Source: JACCXG01 sp963717745 (lineage in GTDB: Bacteria > Acidobacteriota > Vicinamibacteria > Vicinamibacterales > 2-12-FULL-66-21). Taken from it: 64,000 nt of DNA. Both the position numbers and the translations under genes were made by a program. This document shows positions 48,319 to 58,336 of this stretch, piece after piece. The stretch covers positions 1 to 64,000 of the forward strand of contig CAVQXJ010000004.1 of NCBI GenBank assembly GCA_963717745.1, given 5' to 3'. Below the pieces are notes generated by a model, which saw nothing but the letters and a program-made list of their open reading frames with translations, ran no database searches and was not told the DNA's origin. The stretch's first letter is position 1. Each line of letters begins with the position of its first letter.

Positions 48319-48482
48319 ATCCCAAGCTCCAAATCCCAAGCTCCAACCACTCCCAACTTCCAAATCCCAAGGAACTCCCAAATGCCAAAGTGGCCAACCA
48401 AACCAGCTCCGATCATCCACCCGCCTTGGGATTTGGCGGTTGGGAGTGGTTGGGATTTGGGATTTGGAGCTTGGGATTTGAC
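48315..48482. repeat. Heptamer inverted-repeat element A3 (TCCCAAC/TTGGGAG type)
   Basis: Both ends match A2: TCAAATCCCAAGCTCCAAA on the left and GGAGCTTGGGATTTG on the right, with TTTGGCGGTTGGGAGTGG also shared with A2 and A4. Only the innermost 30 bp are unique. Lies between boxB and the aldehyde dehydrogenase and overlaps the likely TTG start of the latter. Confidence 0.9.
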
Positions 48483-48492
48483 ACGGATCTTT

Positions 48493-49914
48493 TCACGCCT
48501 CGGTCCTGACGTACTCGAAATCAATCGGCATCCGGTTCACCCCGCGCAGTGGCGGCGCGATGTAATTCGCGAACTTCCCCGGCTCGTAGACGGGCTCGGC
48601 CATGATGCTGAGGAGGTACTCGCGGTCCTGCTCCGACGGCAGCCACTCGTGCCGGCGCTTGGCCCAGTCGTCGTCCGACACCGGAGCGCCGTCGGGATCG
48701 AAGTGCAGCGAGGAGAACATCCCGATGCCGCGATTGAACTTGCGATCCGGCAGGCGCAGGCGCTCGGACATCCCGTGCCGCTCGAAGATCTTGTTCCATC
48801 GATCGACGCCGGCCTGACAATCACCGACGTACCAATCGCGCAGCACCTCGTTCATCGCGGTCCGCATCGGAATCGCCCGGCGATCGAGCCGCCCCCCCGC
48901 CGCCGCCACGTCGAGCTCGTACACCGGCTCGGTCACCACGTGATCGTCCCACTTCTCCTCCTGCGCCCGCCCCTTGAGGCCGTTGGCGAAGTACGACGCG
49001 GCATTGGTCGAGATCTCGTTGCCGTGCAGATCGAGCGACAGGCTGAACCACAGGTTGATGAACTTCTGGATGGTCGGCAGATCGATGCCGCCGAGCCGCC
49101 GCACGTCTTCCGAAAAGCCCGCCTCGGCCAGGAGCTGGCAGGTCCGCTCGACGATCCGGCCGACGCCGGTCTCGCCGACGAACATGTGATGCGCTTCCTC
49201 GGTCAGCATGAACCGGGTCGTCCGCGACAGCGGATCGAGCGAGCTCTCGGACAGCGACAGCAGCTGCGACTTCCCGTCCCGATCGGTGAACATCGTGAAC
49301 ATGAAGAAGTCGAGCCAGTTGTCGATCGGCTCGTTGAAGGCGTCGAGGATCCGCGGCTTGTCACGATTGCCGCTCTGACGCGCGAGCAGCTCCTCGGCCT
49401 CGTCGCGTCCGTCGCGCCCGAAGTACGAGTGCAGGAGGTACACCATCGCCCACAGGTGCCGCCCCTCCTCGACGTTGACCTGAAAGAGATTGCGCAGGTC
49501 ATAGAGGCTGGGACACCGCTGCCCCAGCCAGCGCTGCTGCTCGACGCTCGCCGGCTCGGTGTCCCCCTGCGTCACGATCAGCCGGCGCAGCTGATTGCGG
49601 AATTCACCGGGCACCTCCTGCCATACCGGCTGGCCGAAGAAATCGCCGAAGCCGATGCGCCGGTCGTGCACTGGATCGGCGAGGAAGATGCCCCACCGGT
49701 ACTCCGGGAGCTTGACGTATTCGAAGTGCGCCCACCCGGACGGGTCAACGCTGACCGCAGTGCGGACATAGACCTGGTGGTAGTCCTGGAACCCCTGCGG
49801 CCCCATGTCGCGCCACCACTGGATGTATTGCGGCTGCCAGTGCTCCAGCGCCCGCTGCAGCCGCTTGTTGCTCGCCAGACCGACGTTGTTGGGGATCTTT
49901 TCGGCTGAGATCAT
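48493..49914 (-). CDS. boxB: Benzoyl-CoA 2,3-epoxidase, diiron subunit BoxB
   Basis: Oxygenase of the aerobic CoA-dependent benzoate pathway. All six diiron ligands fall at the positions reported for BoxB: Glu120 (QGDTEPASVE), Glu150 and His153 (VNVEEGRHLWA), Asp211 (FTDRDGKSQ), Glu240 and His243 (MLTEEAHHMF). Length is 473 residues. It needs an electron donor (BoxA reductase), which is not in the window. Element E2 separates it from boxC upstream and element A3 from the aldehyde dehydrogenase downstream, so the three genes probably form one operon with hairpins between cistrons. No clear ribosome-binding site. Confidence 0.95.
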   Translation of the reverse strand: MISAEKIPNNVGLASNKRLQRALEHWQPQYIQWWRDMGPQGFQDYHQVYVRTAVSVDPSGWAHFEYVKLPEYRWGIFLADPVHDRRIGFGDFFGQPVWQEVPGEFRNQLRRLIVTQGDTEPASVEQQRWLGQRCPSLYDLRNLFQVNVEEGRHLWAMVYLLHSYFGRDGRDEAEELLARQSGNRDKPRILDAFNEPIDNWLDFFMFTMFTDRDGKSQLLSLSESSLDPLSRTTRFMLTEEAHHMFVGETGVGRIVERTCQLLAEAGFSEDVRRLGGIDLPTIQKFINLWFSLSLDLHGNEISTNAASYFANGLKGRAQEEKWDDHVVTEPVYELDVAAAGGRLDRRAIPMRTAMNEVLRDWYVGDCQAGVDRWNKIFERHGMSERLRLPDRKFNRGIGMFSSLHFDPDGAPVSDDDWAKRRHEWLPSEQDREYLLSIMAEPVYEPGKFANYIAPPLRGVNRMPIDFEYVRTEA

Positions 49915-49922
49915 GGCTCGTG

Positions 49923-50043
49923 TCAATTTCCAGTTGCCGGTTCCCAGTTGCCAGTTGCCAGTTGCCAGTCCGTGCCGGTGTCCGTTGCGAGTTCCTGACT
50001 TCTCCGGTTGCCCTACTGGGAACTGGTGCGAACTGGACTGGAA
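49923..50043. repeat. Heptamer inverted-repeat element E2 (CCAGTTG type)
   Basis: The left arm repeats CCAGTTG with variants (CCGGTTC); the right arm has TGGGAACTGG, TGCGAACTGG and ACTGGAAC. Fills the gap between boxC (stop flush with the right end) and boxB. Same arm word as E1. Confidence 0.85.
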
Positions 50044-51708
<1,665 letters not shown>

Positions 51709-51722
51709 CGGCCAAGCCTAAC

Positions 51723-51779
51723 ACGCGGATGAAAAGCCCTCGCGTGTCAAGGGAGAAGGCAGAAGGGAAAAGGGAGAAC
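51723..51779. repeat. Single-arm heptamer array G (GGGAGAA type) with small hairpin
   Basis: Four 7-mers (GGGAGAA, GGCAGAA, GGGAAAA, GGGAGAA) follow a hairpin ACACGCG/CGCGTGT. Upstream of boxC, without an opposing arm. Confidence 0.6.
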
Positions 51780-52010
51780 TCACACCCGGGGTGCTAGTAG
51801 ACGTCTTCTCCCCAGCCTGCCGGATTGGTGGAGGGACGGGGGGACGCGGCCGGCTTCTGGTCGGGCCCGGGAGTCCCCGATCCGTTCACGGATTCTCTGC
51901 TGCAGCCACCCAACGGCGTCCGGCTCGACCGCGCGCAGCGCGCGCCAGTCCGTCTCGGAGAGCACGACGGTCAGGGTGCGGGAGGTCGCGTTGGAGCGTA
52001 GATGAGTCAT
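51780..52010 (-). CDS. Small hypothetical protein
   Basis: About 76 residues from the ATG at 52010 (MTHLRSNATSRTLTVVLSET, then DWRALRAVEPDAVGWLQQRI). The first 50 residues look like a compact alpha/beta or coiled segment with clear codon bias. After about residue 52 another frame gives a more natural end (NPAGWGEDVY then TAG at the same place), so a one-base frameshift near 51870 is possible. No family recognised. It lies just upstream of boxC on the same strand and could be an accessory of that operon. Confidence 0.5.
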   Translation of the reverse strand: MTHLRSNATSRTLTVVLSETDWRALRAVEPDAVGWLQQRIRERIGDSRARPEAGRVPPSLHQSGRLGRRRLLAPRV

Positions 52011-52097
52011 ACCCGAAAATTCTACCGATCCAACTCGTGCCGCCGCCCGCAGAAAGAACTGATGGAAGACATCTCTGCGGCTGATAAATGCCCTCAT

Positions 52098-52306
52098 CCG
52101 CGAACCGTAGTCCGTAGTCCGTGGTCCGTGGTCCGTGGTCCGTGGTCCGTGGTCCGTGGTCCGTAGCCGTGGTCCGCAAAGACCTTCAGAGTCAGTCGAA
52201 CCATCTGGGTCGAAGGCGTCGCGACCAGCTGGTTGGGGCGGCGTCGACCCGGCTGCTTCGAACGTACGGACCACGGACTACGGACCACGGACCACGGACT
52301 CGCGGA
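52098..52306. repeat. Heptamer inverted-repeat element D2 (GGTCCGT type) with conserved core
   Basis: The left arm has eight or more copies of GGTCCGT/AGTCCGT in tandem; the right arm has ACGGACC and ACGGACT copies. The interior shares the core with A5 and D1: AGTCGAACCATCTGGGT, GAAGGCGTCGCGACC, AGCTGGTTGGGGCG and CTGCTTCGAACG. The right end reaches the stop codon of the MBL hydrolase gene. Confidence 0.9.
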
Positions 52307-53008
52307 TCAGGATGCGGTTTCCCCCGGCTTCAGCACCAGGACGTCGACCGAGGTGGGGGCGACCAGCTGCTTCAGGCGGTCGGGGGTGCCGGTCAACAGC
52401 GGGAACGTTCCGAAATGCATCGGCACGATCTGGCGGACGCCGAGAAGCGACGCGGCGCGGGCCGCGGCTTCGGGTCCCATCGTGTAGTGGTCGCCGATTG
52501 GCAGGAACGCGATCTCCGGCCGGTGCTCCTCGCCGATCAGCCGCATGTCCCCGAACAGCGCGGTGTCGCCGGCGAAGTAGAAGGCGCGGCCATCCTCCAT
52601 CCGGACCACGAAGCCGGTCGGGACCCCCAGATAGACGATCTGATCGTTCTCCACCACGCTGCTGGTATGGACGGCCGGCACCATGCTGACGTCGAGACCG
52701 GCGACCTTCACGGTCCCGCCGACCCCCATCCCGATGACGTTCTGCAGTCCCTTTCGCTGCAACCAGATCGACAGCTCGTGCACGGCGACCACCGGTGCGT
52801 TGGTCGCGCGCGCGACACTGACCACGTCGCCGGAATGGTCCGAGTGCCCATGCGTGAGCAGGATCAGATCGGCCTCGTCTATGCGCTTGCGATCGGCCGG
52901 ACACGCCGGATTTCCTTCCAGCCACGGGTCGGTGACGATGCGCTTGCCGCCGGGCGTGGTGATGATGAATGTGGCGTGGCCGAGCCAGGTAATCGAGAGG
53001 CGGGACAT
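52307..53008 (-). CDS. Metallo-beta-lactamase-fold metal-dependent hydrolase (UPF0173 type)
   Basis: 233 residues. The zinc motif is LTHGHSDHSGD (His53, His55, Asp57, His58), with later ligands in PAVHTSS, FYFAGDTALFGDM and PMHFGTFP. It begins SRLSITWLGHATFIITTPGG, typical of UPF0173/YtkL. Cytosolic; substrate unknown for the family. The start at 53008 matches the family N-terminus; an upstream ATG near 53020 is possible. Confidence 0.88.
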   Translation of the reverse strand: MSRLSITWLGHATFIITTPGGKRIVTDPWLEGNPACPADRKRIDEADLILLTHGHSDHSGDVVSVARATNAPVVAVHELSIWLQRKGLQNVIGMGVGGTVKVAGLDVSMVPAVHTSSVVENDQIVYLGVPTGFVVRMEDGRAFYFAGDTALFGDMRLIGEEHRPEIAFLPIGDHYTMGPEAAARAASLLGVRQIVPMHFGTFPLLTGTPDRLKQLVAPTSVDVLVLKPGETAS

Positions 53009-53029
53009 TCTGGGGATCATATAATTATT

Positions 53030-53109
53030 GGGTCTTCGCCTCCGCGGGTTCGCGGTTCCGCGCGTTGGCGGGCTTGTCGCGCCGTAGCCTTGGCGGAGGC
53101 GGATTTGCA
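53030..53109. repeat. Imperfect inverted repeat in divergent gap
   Basis: CTTCGCCTCCGC faces GCGGAGGCGGA, with GCGGGTTCGCGGTTCCGCGCG between. Occupies most of the 111-bp gap between divergent mbl and lipA. A weaker member or relative of the other elements. Confidence 0.55.
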
Positions 53110-53119
53110 CGAATCTCAA

Positions 53120-54058
53120 ATGTCCACGGTCCCACTCACATTCATTCGGGGGCGCAAGAAGCGCGCGGAAACGACCGCGCGCGTGCCCAAGCCCGACTGG
53201 CTGAAGGTCCGGGCGCCGGGGTCCGAGAACTACCTGCGGCTCAAGGGCATCATGCGGGAGCTCGGGCTGCACACGGTCTGTGAGGAAGCGAACTGTCCGA
53301 ACATCGGCGAGTGCTGGCATCACGGCACCGCGACGTTCATGATCCTCGGCGACACCTGCACGCGGTCGTGCGGCTACTGCAACGTCACGCACGGCAAGCC
53401 GGCGGCGCCCGATCAGGACGAACCGGTCAAGGTCGCGAGCGCCATTCACGCCATGGGTCTCGACTACGTGGTGGTGACCTCGGTCGACCGCGACGATCTG
53501 GACGATTGCGGCGCCGGACACTTCGCGCGGACCATCCGCGAGACGCGGGCGCGGCTGCCGCAATGCCGCATCGAGGTGTTGATCCCCGACTTCAAGGGAG
53601 AGGAAGCGCCGCTGCGCACGGTGCTCGAGGCGCGGCCCGACGTGCTCAATCACAACATCGAGACGGTGCCGCGGCTGTATCGCACGGCCCGGCCGGGAGG
53701 ACGCTACGATCGCGCGCTGCAGCTGCTCGATCGCTCGCGGTCCATCGCCCCGGACATCCCCACCAAGTCGGGACTGATGGTCGGGCTCGGCGAACAGTGG
53801 GACGAGGTCGTCCAGACGCTGCGGGATCTCAGTGCGGTCCGCTGCCGCATTGTCACCATCGGCCAGTATCTGCGGCCGTCGCTCGCCAACGTGCCGATGG
53901 AGCGCTACTACACGCCGGCCGAGTTCGCGGAGCTGAAGCGGATCGGCCTCGAGCTGGGTCTCGGCCACGTCGAGTCCGGGCCGCTCGTCCGCAGCTCGTA
54001 TCACGCGCACGAGCAGACCGAGGCGCTCGAGGCCAACCAGCTCGCCGACGCCCGGTGA
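53120..54058 (+). CDS. lipA: Lipoyl synthase
   Basis: Radical-SAM enzyme that inserts two sulfurs into octanoyl groups on lipoyl domains, such as that of AceF encoded nearby. The auxiliary cluster cysteines are Cys54, Cys59 and Cys65 (CEEANCPNIGEC), the radical-SAM cysteines Cys80, Cys84 and Cys87 (CTRSCGYC), and the C-terminal RSSYHA serine that binds the auxiliary cluster is present. Length is 312 residues. It overlaps the next gene (GTGA). No lipB in the window. Confidence 0.96.
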   Translation: MSTVPLTFIRGRKKRAETTARVPKPDWLKVRAPGSENYLRLKGIMRELGLHTVCEEANCPNIGECWHHGTATFMILGDTCTRSCGYCNVTHGKPAAPDQDEPVKVASAIHAMGLDYVVVTSVDRDDLDDCGAGHFARTIRETRARLPQCRIEVLIPDFKGEEAPLRTVLEARPDVLNHNIETVPRLYRTARPGGRYDRALQLLDRSRSIAPDIPTKSGLMVGLGEQWDEVVQTLRDLSAVRCRIVTIGQYLRPSLANVPMERYYTPAEFAELKRIGLELGLGHVESGPLVRSSYHAHEQTEALEANQLADAR

Positions 54059-54968
54059 CCACCCTCGCGCTCGTTCATCAAGCAGATCATCTCGCTGCAC
54101 GCGCTGCGAGCGGCTGCGCACCTACTGCGCCCGCATCGCCCAGGAGAAGAGGGCCGCCTACCGCGACGACGTCTACTGGGGCCGGCCCGTGCCCGGCTTC
54201 GGCGATCCGGACGCGCGTGTCCTGGTGCTCGGCCTGGCACCGGCCGCACACGGCGCCAACCGGACGGGACGGGTCTTCACGGGGGACGGCACCGGCGGAT
54301 CCGGCGACTTCCTGATGACCGCGATGCACAGCGCCGGCTTCGCCAACATCACGACGTCTCAGCGGGCGGACGATGGCCTGATGCTGACCGACGCCTACAT
54401 CGCCGCCGCGGTGCGGTGCGCGCCGCCGGACAACAAGCCAACGCCCGCGGAGATCCTCGCCTGTCACCCATTCCTGGTCGCGGAAGTGGCTGCCCTTGCC
54501 AGGCTCCGCGTCATCGTCGCGCTCGGCAAGATCGGCTTCGAGGCCGCGTGGCGCCTGCTCGAGGACCGCGGCATTTCGCCGGAGCGGCGGCCGCTCTTCG
54601 GTCACGGCCTGACCTACCAGCCGCCCGGCGGCCCGGCCGTCATCGCGTCCTACCACCCGAGCCGGCAGAACACGAACACCAAGAAGCTGACGCCGGAGAT
54701 GCTGGCATCGGTGTTCGCCACGGCGCGAGCCTCCTCTGAGCCTCTTCGGGGCGACAGCCGCTGTCACGCTGCTATCGTGTCCACGGCGCCTCCGGCGGGG
54801 GCGGCCTTCGGCCGCCACGACGACACGACGACACGACGACAACGACGTAAAGGCTCCGGCCACGACGGAACGTCGGGGCATCGTCGAAGTGCCCCCCAGT
54901 TGAGCGCCAGCCCAAATATCAACGGCTCTCGCGCGGCGCCGCCAGCGATAATCCGTCGAAGTGACTGA
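54055..54968 (+). CDS. Uracil-DNA glycosylase, iron-sulfur family (UdgB/family 4-5 type), frameshifted near start
   Basis: DNA-repair glycosylase removing uracil. The N-terminal cysteine pair RCTRCERLRTY begins a 4Fe-4S site, followed by WGRPVPGFGDP, VLVLGLAPAAHGANRTGRVF (catalytic-site motif), GDGTGGSGDFL and VIASYHPSRQNTNT with the conserved HPS. The likely GTG at 54055 overlaps the lipA stop, but the frame must change near 54070. The expected C-terminus is near TPEMLASVFATARAS; beyond that the frame runs about 75 residues into element H (HDDTTTRRQRRK) before stopping, a tail probably derived from the repeat. Confidence 0.85.
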
Positions 54969-55060
54969 TAAAGGTTTACGTCGTTCGTCGTGTCGTCGTG
55001 TCGTCGTTGAGCGGCCGAAGGCCGCGAACCCGCCGAAGGCGGCGTGGACAAGACACAGTC
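54775..55060. repeat. Giant inverted-repeat element H (ACGACACG type)
   Basis: Arms of about 80 bp. On the left GGCGGCCTTCGGCCGCC then ACGACACGACGACACGACGA; on the right TCGTCGTGTCGTCGTGTCGT then GCGGCCGAAGGCCGCG. Further outward CCGCCGAAGGCGG-like words match the CCTCCGGCGGGGG side. The loop is about 115 bp and holds CGTCGAAGTG twice. Convergent genes flank it, and the left arm overlaps the 3' end of the udg reading frame. Confidence 0.88.
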
Positions 55061-55100
55061 AGCCGAAGGCGGCGTGACAAGCGAAGAACCGCCGAAGAGG

Positions 55101-56523
55101 CTAGGCCCGCTTCGGCCGGTAGACGTGCGTCGCGTGGCCGAAGAACACCTCGGCTGACTCCATGAGGGTCTCCGACAGCGTCGGGTGCGGATGGATCGAC
55201 ATCTTGAGGTCAGTGGCGTTCGCGCCCATCTCGACCGCGAGCACGCCCTCCGCAATCAGCTCGCCGGCGCCGGGTCCGACAATGCCGACCCCGAGGATGC
55301 GCTGCGTGTCGGGATCGATCAGCAGCTTGGTCATCCCGTCGGTGCGATCGAGCGTCAGCGCGCGGCCCGAGGCCGCCCACGGGAAGCGCGCGACCGTGAC
55401 CTTGCGCCCCAGCTTCTGGGCATCGCTCTCCGTCAGACCGCACCACGCCAGCTCCGGGTCGGTGAAGACGACCGCCGGGATCGCCAGCGGCTCGAACGCC
55501 ACCTTCTCGCCGGCGATCGCCTCGATCGCGACGCGCCCTTCGTGCGAGGCTTTGTGCGCCAGCATCGGCTCCCCGACCACGTCGCCGATCGCGTAGATGG
55601 ACGGCTCGGCGGTCCGGAGCTGGGCGTTGACTTCGATGTAGCCGCGCTGATTCACCTTCACGCCGGTCTTGTCCAGGCCAGGCACCGCGCCGTTCGGCCG
55701 CCGTCCGATCGAGACCAGGACGCGATCGAAGGTCTGCTCCTTTGGCCGATCGCCCAGGCCGTCACCCTCGAAGGTGACCGCGATCGCCCTCACCCGCCTC
55801 CTTCATCGCCACCACTTTGGTGTTGAGGAGGACCGCTTCACACATCTTGTCGATGCGCTTGGCGAGGATGTTGACCAGATCCCGATCGGCGCCGGGCAGC
55901 AGGCCGCCGGTCATCTCGACCACGGTGACCTTGGTGCCGAGCGCGGCATAGACGCTGCCGAGCTCGAGGCCGATGTAACCACCGCCCACCACCAGCAGCG
56001 ACTTGGGAATATCCGGGAGCTCGAGCGCGCTGGTCGAATCCATCAGCCGCGGGCTCTCGATCGACAGCCCGGGGACCGTCGCCGGGCGGGAGCCGGTGGC
56101 AATCACCGCGTAGTCGAAGCCCAGCTCGGAGGTCTTGCCGTCCTCGGCCGTGATCTCGAACGTCTTCGCGTCGCGGAACGCCGCGGTGCCGCGCACGTAC
56201 GAGATCTTGCGCTGCTTCGACAACTGACCGAGGCCGCCGGTCAACTGATTGACGACCTTCTGCTTGAAACCGCGCAGCCGGTCGATGTCGATCGCCGGCG
56301 CCCCGAAGGTCACGCCCCAGGCGTCGGCATGCTTGGCCTCCTCGACCAGCTTGGCGACATGCAGCAGCGCCTTGGACGGGATGCAGCCCCGATACAGACA
56401 GACGCCGCCCGGATTCTCGGCCGGGTCGACCAGCGACACTTTCATGCCGAGGTCGGCGGCGTAGAACGCGGCGGCGTACCCGCCCGGACCGGCGCCGATG
56501 ACGACGACGTGGGAATTAGACAT
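55101..56523 (-). CDS. lpdA: Dihydrolipoyl dehydrogenase (E3), one frameshift
   Basis: Flavoprotein that reoxidises the lipoyl group of AceF with NAD+. FAD-binding VVVIGAGPGGYAAAFYA, redox disulfide GGVCLYRGCIPSK, NAD-binding VVGGGYIGLELGSVYA, YAIGDVVGEPMLAHKASHEG, and the dimer-interface catalytic pair HPHPTLSE at the C-terminus are all present. A one-base frameshift near 55785 splits the reading (EAGEG to VRAIAVTFEG). Last gene of the aceE-aceF-lpdA cluster. About 470 residues, the usual length. Confidence 0.92.
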
Positions 56524-56574
56524 AGGACTCAACTGCTAGGTAAGACGCCGCGAGGGGCGCGCACGTAGCACGGG

Positions 56575-58105
56575 TCAGAGCGACAGCACGAAAGGCTGTT
56601 CGAACGCCTCACAGATCCAGCGGAGGAATCGCGCCGCGTCGGCGCCGTCGATCACCCGGTGGTCGTACGACAGCGACAGCGGCAGCATCAGCCGCGGCTG
56701 GAACGTGCCTTCGTCTTCGACGCTGGCAGGCCGCCAGACCGCTTCCCAGGTGCCGCGGGAGATGCCGAGAATCGCCACTTCCGGCCAGTTGACAATCGGC
56801 GTGAACGAGGTCGCCGCCGATGCCGCCGAGGTTGGTGATGGTGAAGCCGCCCCCCTGCATGTCGTCGAGCCCCAGCTTGCCGCTCCGCGACTTCTCGGAG
56901 GCCTGCGCCAGCTCCTTCGAGAGATCGAAGATGCCCTTGCGGTCGACGTCGCGGATCACCGGCACCAGCAGGCCGCGCGGCGTGTCGGCGGCCACGCCGA
57001 CGTGGATCGACTTCTTGTAGACGATTTCGTTCGCGGCGGCGTCGAGCGAGCTGTTGAACTGCGGGAACCGTTGCAGCGCGCCGGCGACAATCTTCAGCGC
57101 GATCGCGGTCATGGTCAGCTTGCCGCCGGCCTTCTCCGCCTGCGGCGCGTAGCGTTTCCGCAGCCCCTCGACCGCGGTGATGTCGGCGCGGTCGTGCTGG
57201 GTGACGTGCGGGATCACGTTCCAGGCGTGACCGAGGTGCTCCGCCGTCTTGCGGCGGATGTTGCTCATCGGCTTGCGCTCGACTTCGCCCCACTTGGTGA
57301 AATCGGGAAGCGGCGCGGCCATCGCTGCCGCGCCTCCGCCGCCGGCCTGGACGTTGGCCAGCGCGTTCTTCACGTAAATCTGCACGTCCTCGATGCTGAT
57401 CCGCCCGTCGGCGCCGTTGCCGGCGACCAGGCCGATGTCGACCCCGAGCTCGCGCGCCAGCCGCCGGACCGACGGCGCCGCAGGGGGCGCGGGCTTCCGG
57501 GGCGCATCGCTGTCGGCGGCGCCGGTCTGCTGCTGGCTGCCGCGGGCGCCGCGGTTGATGTCGACGACCTCGCCGCGCGGCTTCGGGCGCGGGGCCTCGG
57601 CATTCAGATCGGCGTCGACTTCGCCTTTGGCCCGTTCGGTCGCGGCGGTTGCCGGCGGCGGCTCGTCTTCTTCCTTTTCTTCCTTGCGATCCGGCGTGGC
57701 CGCCGCACTGAGCCCGCCTTCTTCCGCCGCGCCGGCCGGCTGCGGTTTCGGGGTGTCGGCCGCTTCCTTCGCGGGTGCGGCCTCGGCGGCCGCCGGCGCC
57801 TTCGCGGCCTTACCGGCGCCCTTGTCCGACGCCTTCTTCCCGGCCGGCTTCTCCGGCTCCGCCGCGGCGCCGTCGCTGAGCGTCAACACGACCTGGCCGA
57901 CTTTGACCTTGTCGCCGACCTTGACCTTGACGTCCTGCACCGTGCCGCTGACGCTCGACGGGACTTCGATCGTCGCCTTGTCGGTCTCGAGCTCGAGCAC
58001 CGGCTGGTCTTTCTCGATGGTGTCCCCCGCCTTCACCAGAATGCGAACGACATCACCGGCGGAGACGTTTTCCCCGAGCTCGGGGATTTTGAATTCAGTG
58101 GGCAT
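56575..58105 (-). CDS. aceF: Dihydrolipoamide acetyltransferase (pyruvate dehydrogenase E2), one frameshift
   Basis: Core of the pyruvate dehydrogenase complex. One lipoyl domain (Lys43 in ELETDKATIEVPS), a long Ala/Pro/Lys/Glu-rich linker, a peripheral-subunit-binding domain (SVRRLARELGVDIGLVAGNG) and the catalytic domain ending SYDHRVIDGADAARFLRW with the active-site His and Asp. A one-base frameshift near 56812 (in GGIGGTSFTP) separates the last 75 residues. A single lipoyl domain is fewer than in E. coli AceF. The start lies 15 bp from element A4 with no clear ribosome-binding site. Confidence 0.92.
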
Positions 58106-58120
58106 ATAGCGAGTCACTCG

Positions 58121-58328
58121 TCAAATCCCAAATCCCAAGCCGCCAAATCCCAACCACTCCCAAATCCCAACTCCCAAAGCCGACTCCCAACTCCCAACTC
58201 CCAAACTCCCAACTCCCAAGTCCCAACTCCCAGCCCCAAGTTCCAAGCTCCCAGCCCCAAGTTCCAAGCACCCTTGGGATTTGGCGGTTGGGAGTGGTTG
58301 GGATTTGGAGCTTGGGATTTGGGATTTG
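58121..58328. repeat. Heptamer inverted-repeat element A4 (TCCCAAC/TTGGGAG type, expanded arm)
   Basis: The right arm is the same as in A2 and A3 (TTTGGCGGTTGGGAGTGG, GGAGCTTGGGATTTG). The left arm is greatly expanded, with more than fifteen 7-mers (CTCCCAA, CCCCAAG, TTCCAAG variants). This asymmetry suggests recent tandem growth. Lies between aceE and aceF. Confidence 0.9.
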
Positions 58329-58336
58329 TGGATGAA

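Noticed and set aside
46909..49908. A plus-strand open frame of about 1,000 codons antisense to the aldehyde dehydrogenase and boxB
   Set aside because: It is a GC-driven shadow of two well-supported genes, runs through repeat element A3, and shows no protein-family features.
52098..52306. CRISPR array suggested by short regular repeats
   Set aside because: Units are 7 nt without spacers, arms are inverted, and no cas genes are present.
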